NCBI GenBank assembly: GCA_020853515.1
Contig: JADYYU010000301.1
Location: forward strand, 1-7,266
Length of the DNA stretch: 7,266 nt
Direction: 5' to 3'
DNA from: Chitinophagaceae bacterium
Lineage (GTDB): Bacteria; Bacteroidota; Bacteroidia; Chitinophagales; Chitinophagaceae
In this document: piece after piece, positions 6,744-7,266 of the stretch
How the letters are laid out: each line of letters begins with the position of its first letter
Numbering within the stretch: position 1 is the stretch's first letter
Position numbers and translations under genes: made by a program
The notes under the pieces: generated by a model
The model's input: the letters and a program-made list of their open reading frames with translations, nothing else
What the model was told of the DNA's origin: nothing
The model's database searches: none

Positions 6744-6769
6744 GTTCTGAAAAAAAATTCATACAATTT

Positions 6770-6970
6770 ATGAAAGCTATATTTTTTGTCTTTGTGGGGT
6801 TTATCGCGGTAGCAGGTATGTGTTCGTGCAATAAGGATTTTACTTGCCGCTGTACATTTACCGATACATCCAAAAATTTTGATGTCAAAATAGAAAAGGT
6901 ACGTAAAAATGATGCTAAAGTAATTTGTACGGACTACAGCACTTTTGTAGGTAATTGCGTTTTACAGTAA
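6770..6970 (+). CDS. Small cysteine-rich putative lipoprotein, 66 residues
   Basis: Function not recognised. The N-terminus MKAIFFVFVGFIAVAGMCSCNKD is a short basic end, a hydrophobic core and a lipobox-like MCSC, with C20 as the likely lipidated residue; the SC-N-K-D junction resembles many Bacteroidota lipoproteins. The mature part of about 47 residues has four further cysteines, C26 and C28 (a CxC), C53 and C63, enough for two disulfides. A KKxDA-type stretch (RKNDAKVIC, 45-53) precedes the third Cys. From memory, similar short lipoproteins with a CxC and a K-x-DA...C pattern occur in related bacteria, but no function is known to me. An ATG 20 codons upstream at 6710 is in frame, but it lies before the -7 box and inside the ribF hairpin, so 6770 is preferred. 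The TAA stop directly abuts the rarA stop on the other strand. Confidence 0.7.
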   Translation: MKAIFFVFVGFIAVAGMCSCNKDFTCRCTFTDTSKNFDVKIEKVRKNDAKVICTDYSTFVGNCVLQ

Positions 6971-7266
6971 TTAATAATTGTATTTCTCCTTCCATCGTAA
7001 TTTTAAAAATTTTCTCAATTCATCTTCCTTGCTGTTACTGCCGGGCTGATAAATGGCCGTTGCGCTGATTTCGGCAGGTAAAAATTCCTGCCCCGCAAAA
7101 TTCAGTTTTTCGTTGTGATCATATTGATAACCTTTTCCATAATCCATTTTCTTCATCAGTGAGGTGGGCGCATTTCTGATAGCAAGCGGTACCGGCAGGT
7201 CACCATATGTTTTGACCAATGAAAGAGCCGTTTCGATCGCCATGTAAGACGCATTACTTTTAACCG
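6971..7266 (-). CDS. rarA: Replication-associated recombination protein A, C-terminal 97 codons (5' end beyond window)
   Basis: Cytoplasmic AAA+ ATPase of the RarA/MgsA/WRNIP1 family, which acts at stalled replication forks. Only the C-terminal MgsA-type oligomerisation region is present. The frame is open from the right edge to the TAA at 6971-6973. Recognisable family blocks are VKSNASYMAIE at the edge, GDLPVPLAIRNAPTSLMKKM, the YGKGYQYDHN stretch, QEFLPAEIS, YQPGSNSKEDELRKFL, and the conserved terminal WKEKYNY. Walker A and B and the arginine finger would lie upstream, outside the window. The ATG at 7241-7243 is an internal Met, not the start, because the family sequence continues before it. 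The gene converges on the small lipoprotein gene with no base between the stop codons. Confidence 0.93.
   Translation of the reverse strand, partial: VKSNASYMAIETALSLVKTYGDLPVPLAIRNAPTSLMKKMDYGKGYQYDHNEKLNFAGQEFLPAEISATAIYQPGSNSKEDELRKFLKLRWKEKYNY

Noticed and set aside
312..7202. The same 15-nt string GGTACCGGCAGGTCA at 312-326 and 7188-7202, a possible dispersed repeat
   Set aside because: Both copies lie in conserved coding sequence and encode the same D-L-P-V-P residues, in LeuRS and RarA. Shared codon usage explains it, and the flanks do not match.

Overview
The window looks like ordinary chromosome of a Bacteroidota bacterium, most plausibly Chitinophagia/Sphingobacteriia; the class is an inference from protein style. 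Four things support the phylum. A TonB-dependent receptor begins with a carboxypeptidase-regulatory-like domain. LeuRS has a degenerate zinc knuckle and a lineage-style insertion. TAnnTTTG-type -7 boxes lie 16-27 nt upstream of the start codons of five genes (four exact matches and one near-match). None of the six visible start codons has a properly spaced Shine-Dalgarno sequence.

Layout. At 1-1510 (minus) is the N-terminal half of leucyl-tRNA synthetase, running off the left edge. A 279-nt divergent spacer (1511-1789) holds the leuS promoter and one or two promoters for the next gene. At 1790-4081 (plus) is a compact outer-membrane TonB-dependent receptor, followed after 65 nt by a secreted TPR-like helical protein (4147-4785, plus). 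After a 130-nt convergent spacer, 4916-5590 (minus) encodes an exported cyclophilin-type peptidyl-prolyl isomerase. A 130-nt divergent spacer leads to ribF (5721-6650, plus), the bifunctional riboflavin kinase/FAD synthetase. A hairpin at 6687-6711 probably ends the ribF transcript. It is followed at once by a promoter and a 66-codon cysteine-rich lipoprotein gene (6770-6970, plus). The stop codon of that gene directly abuts the stop of the C-terminal part of rarA/mgsA (6971-7266, minus), which runs off the right edge.

How the genes relate. leuS, ppi, ribF and rarA are housekeeping genes with no common pathway. The only pair likely to work together is the receptor and the TPR-like protein: an outer-membrane transporter with a probable periplasmic or surface partner whose substrate cannot be read from sequence. 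No mobile element, CRISPR array, tRNA, rRNA or defence system was seen. The least-described parts are the receptor/TPR pair and the small lipoprotein. The rest is conserved core genome, and I do not see a clearly novel system.
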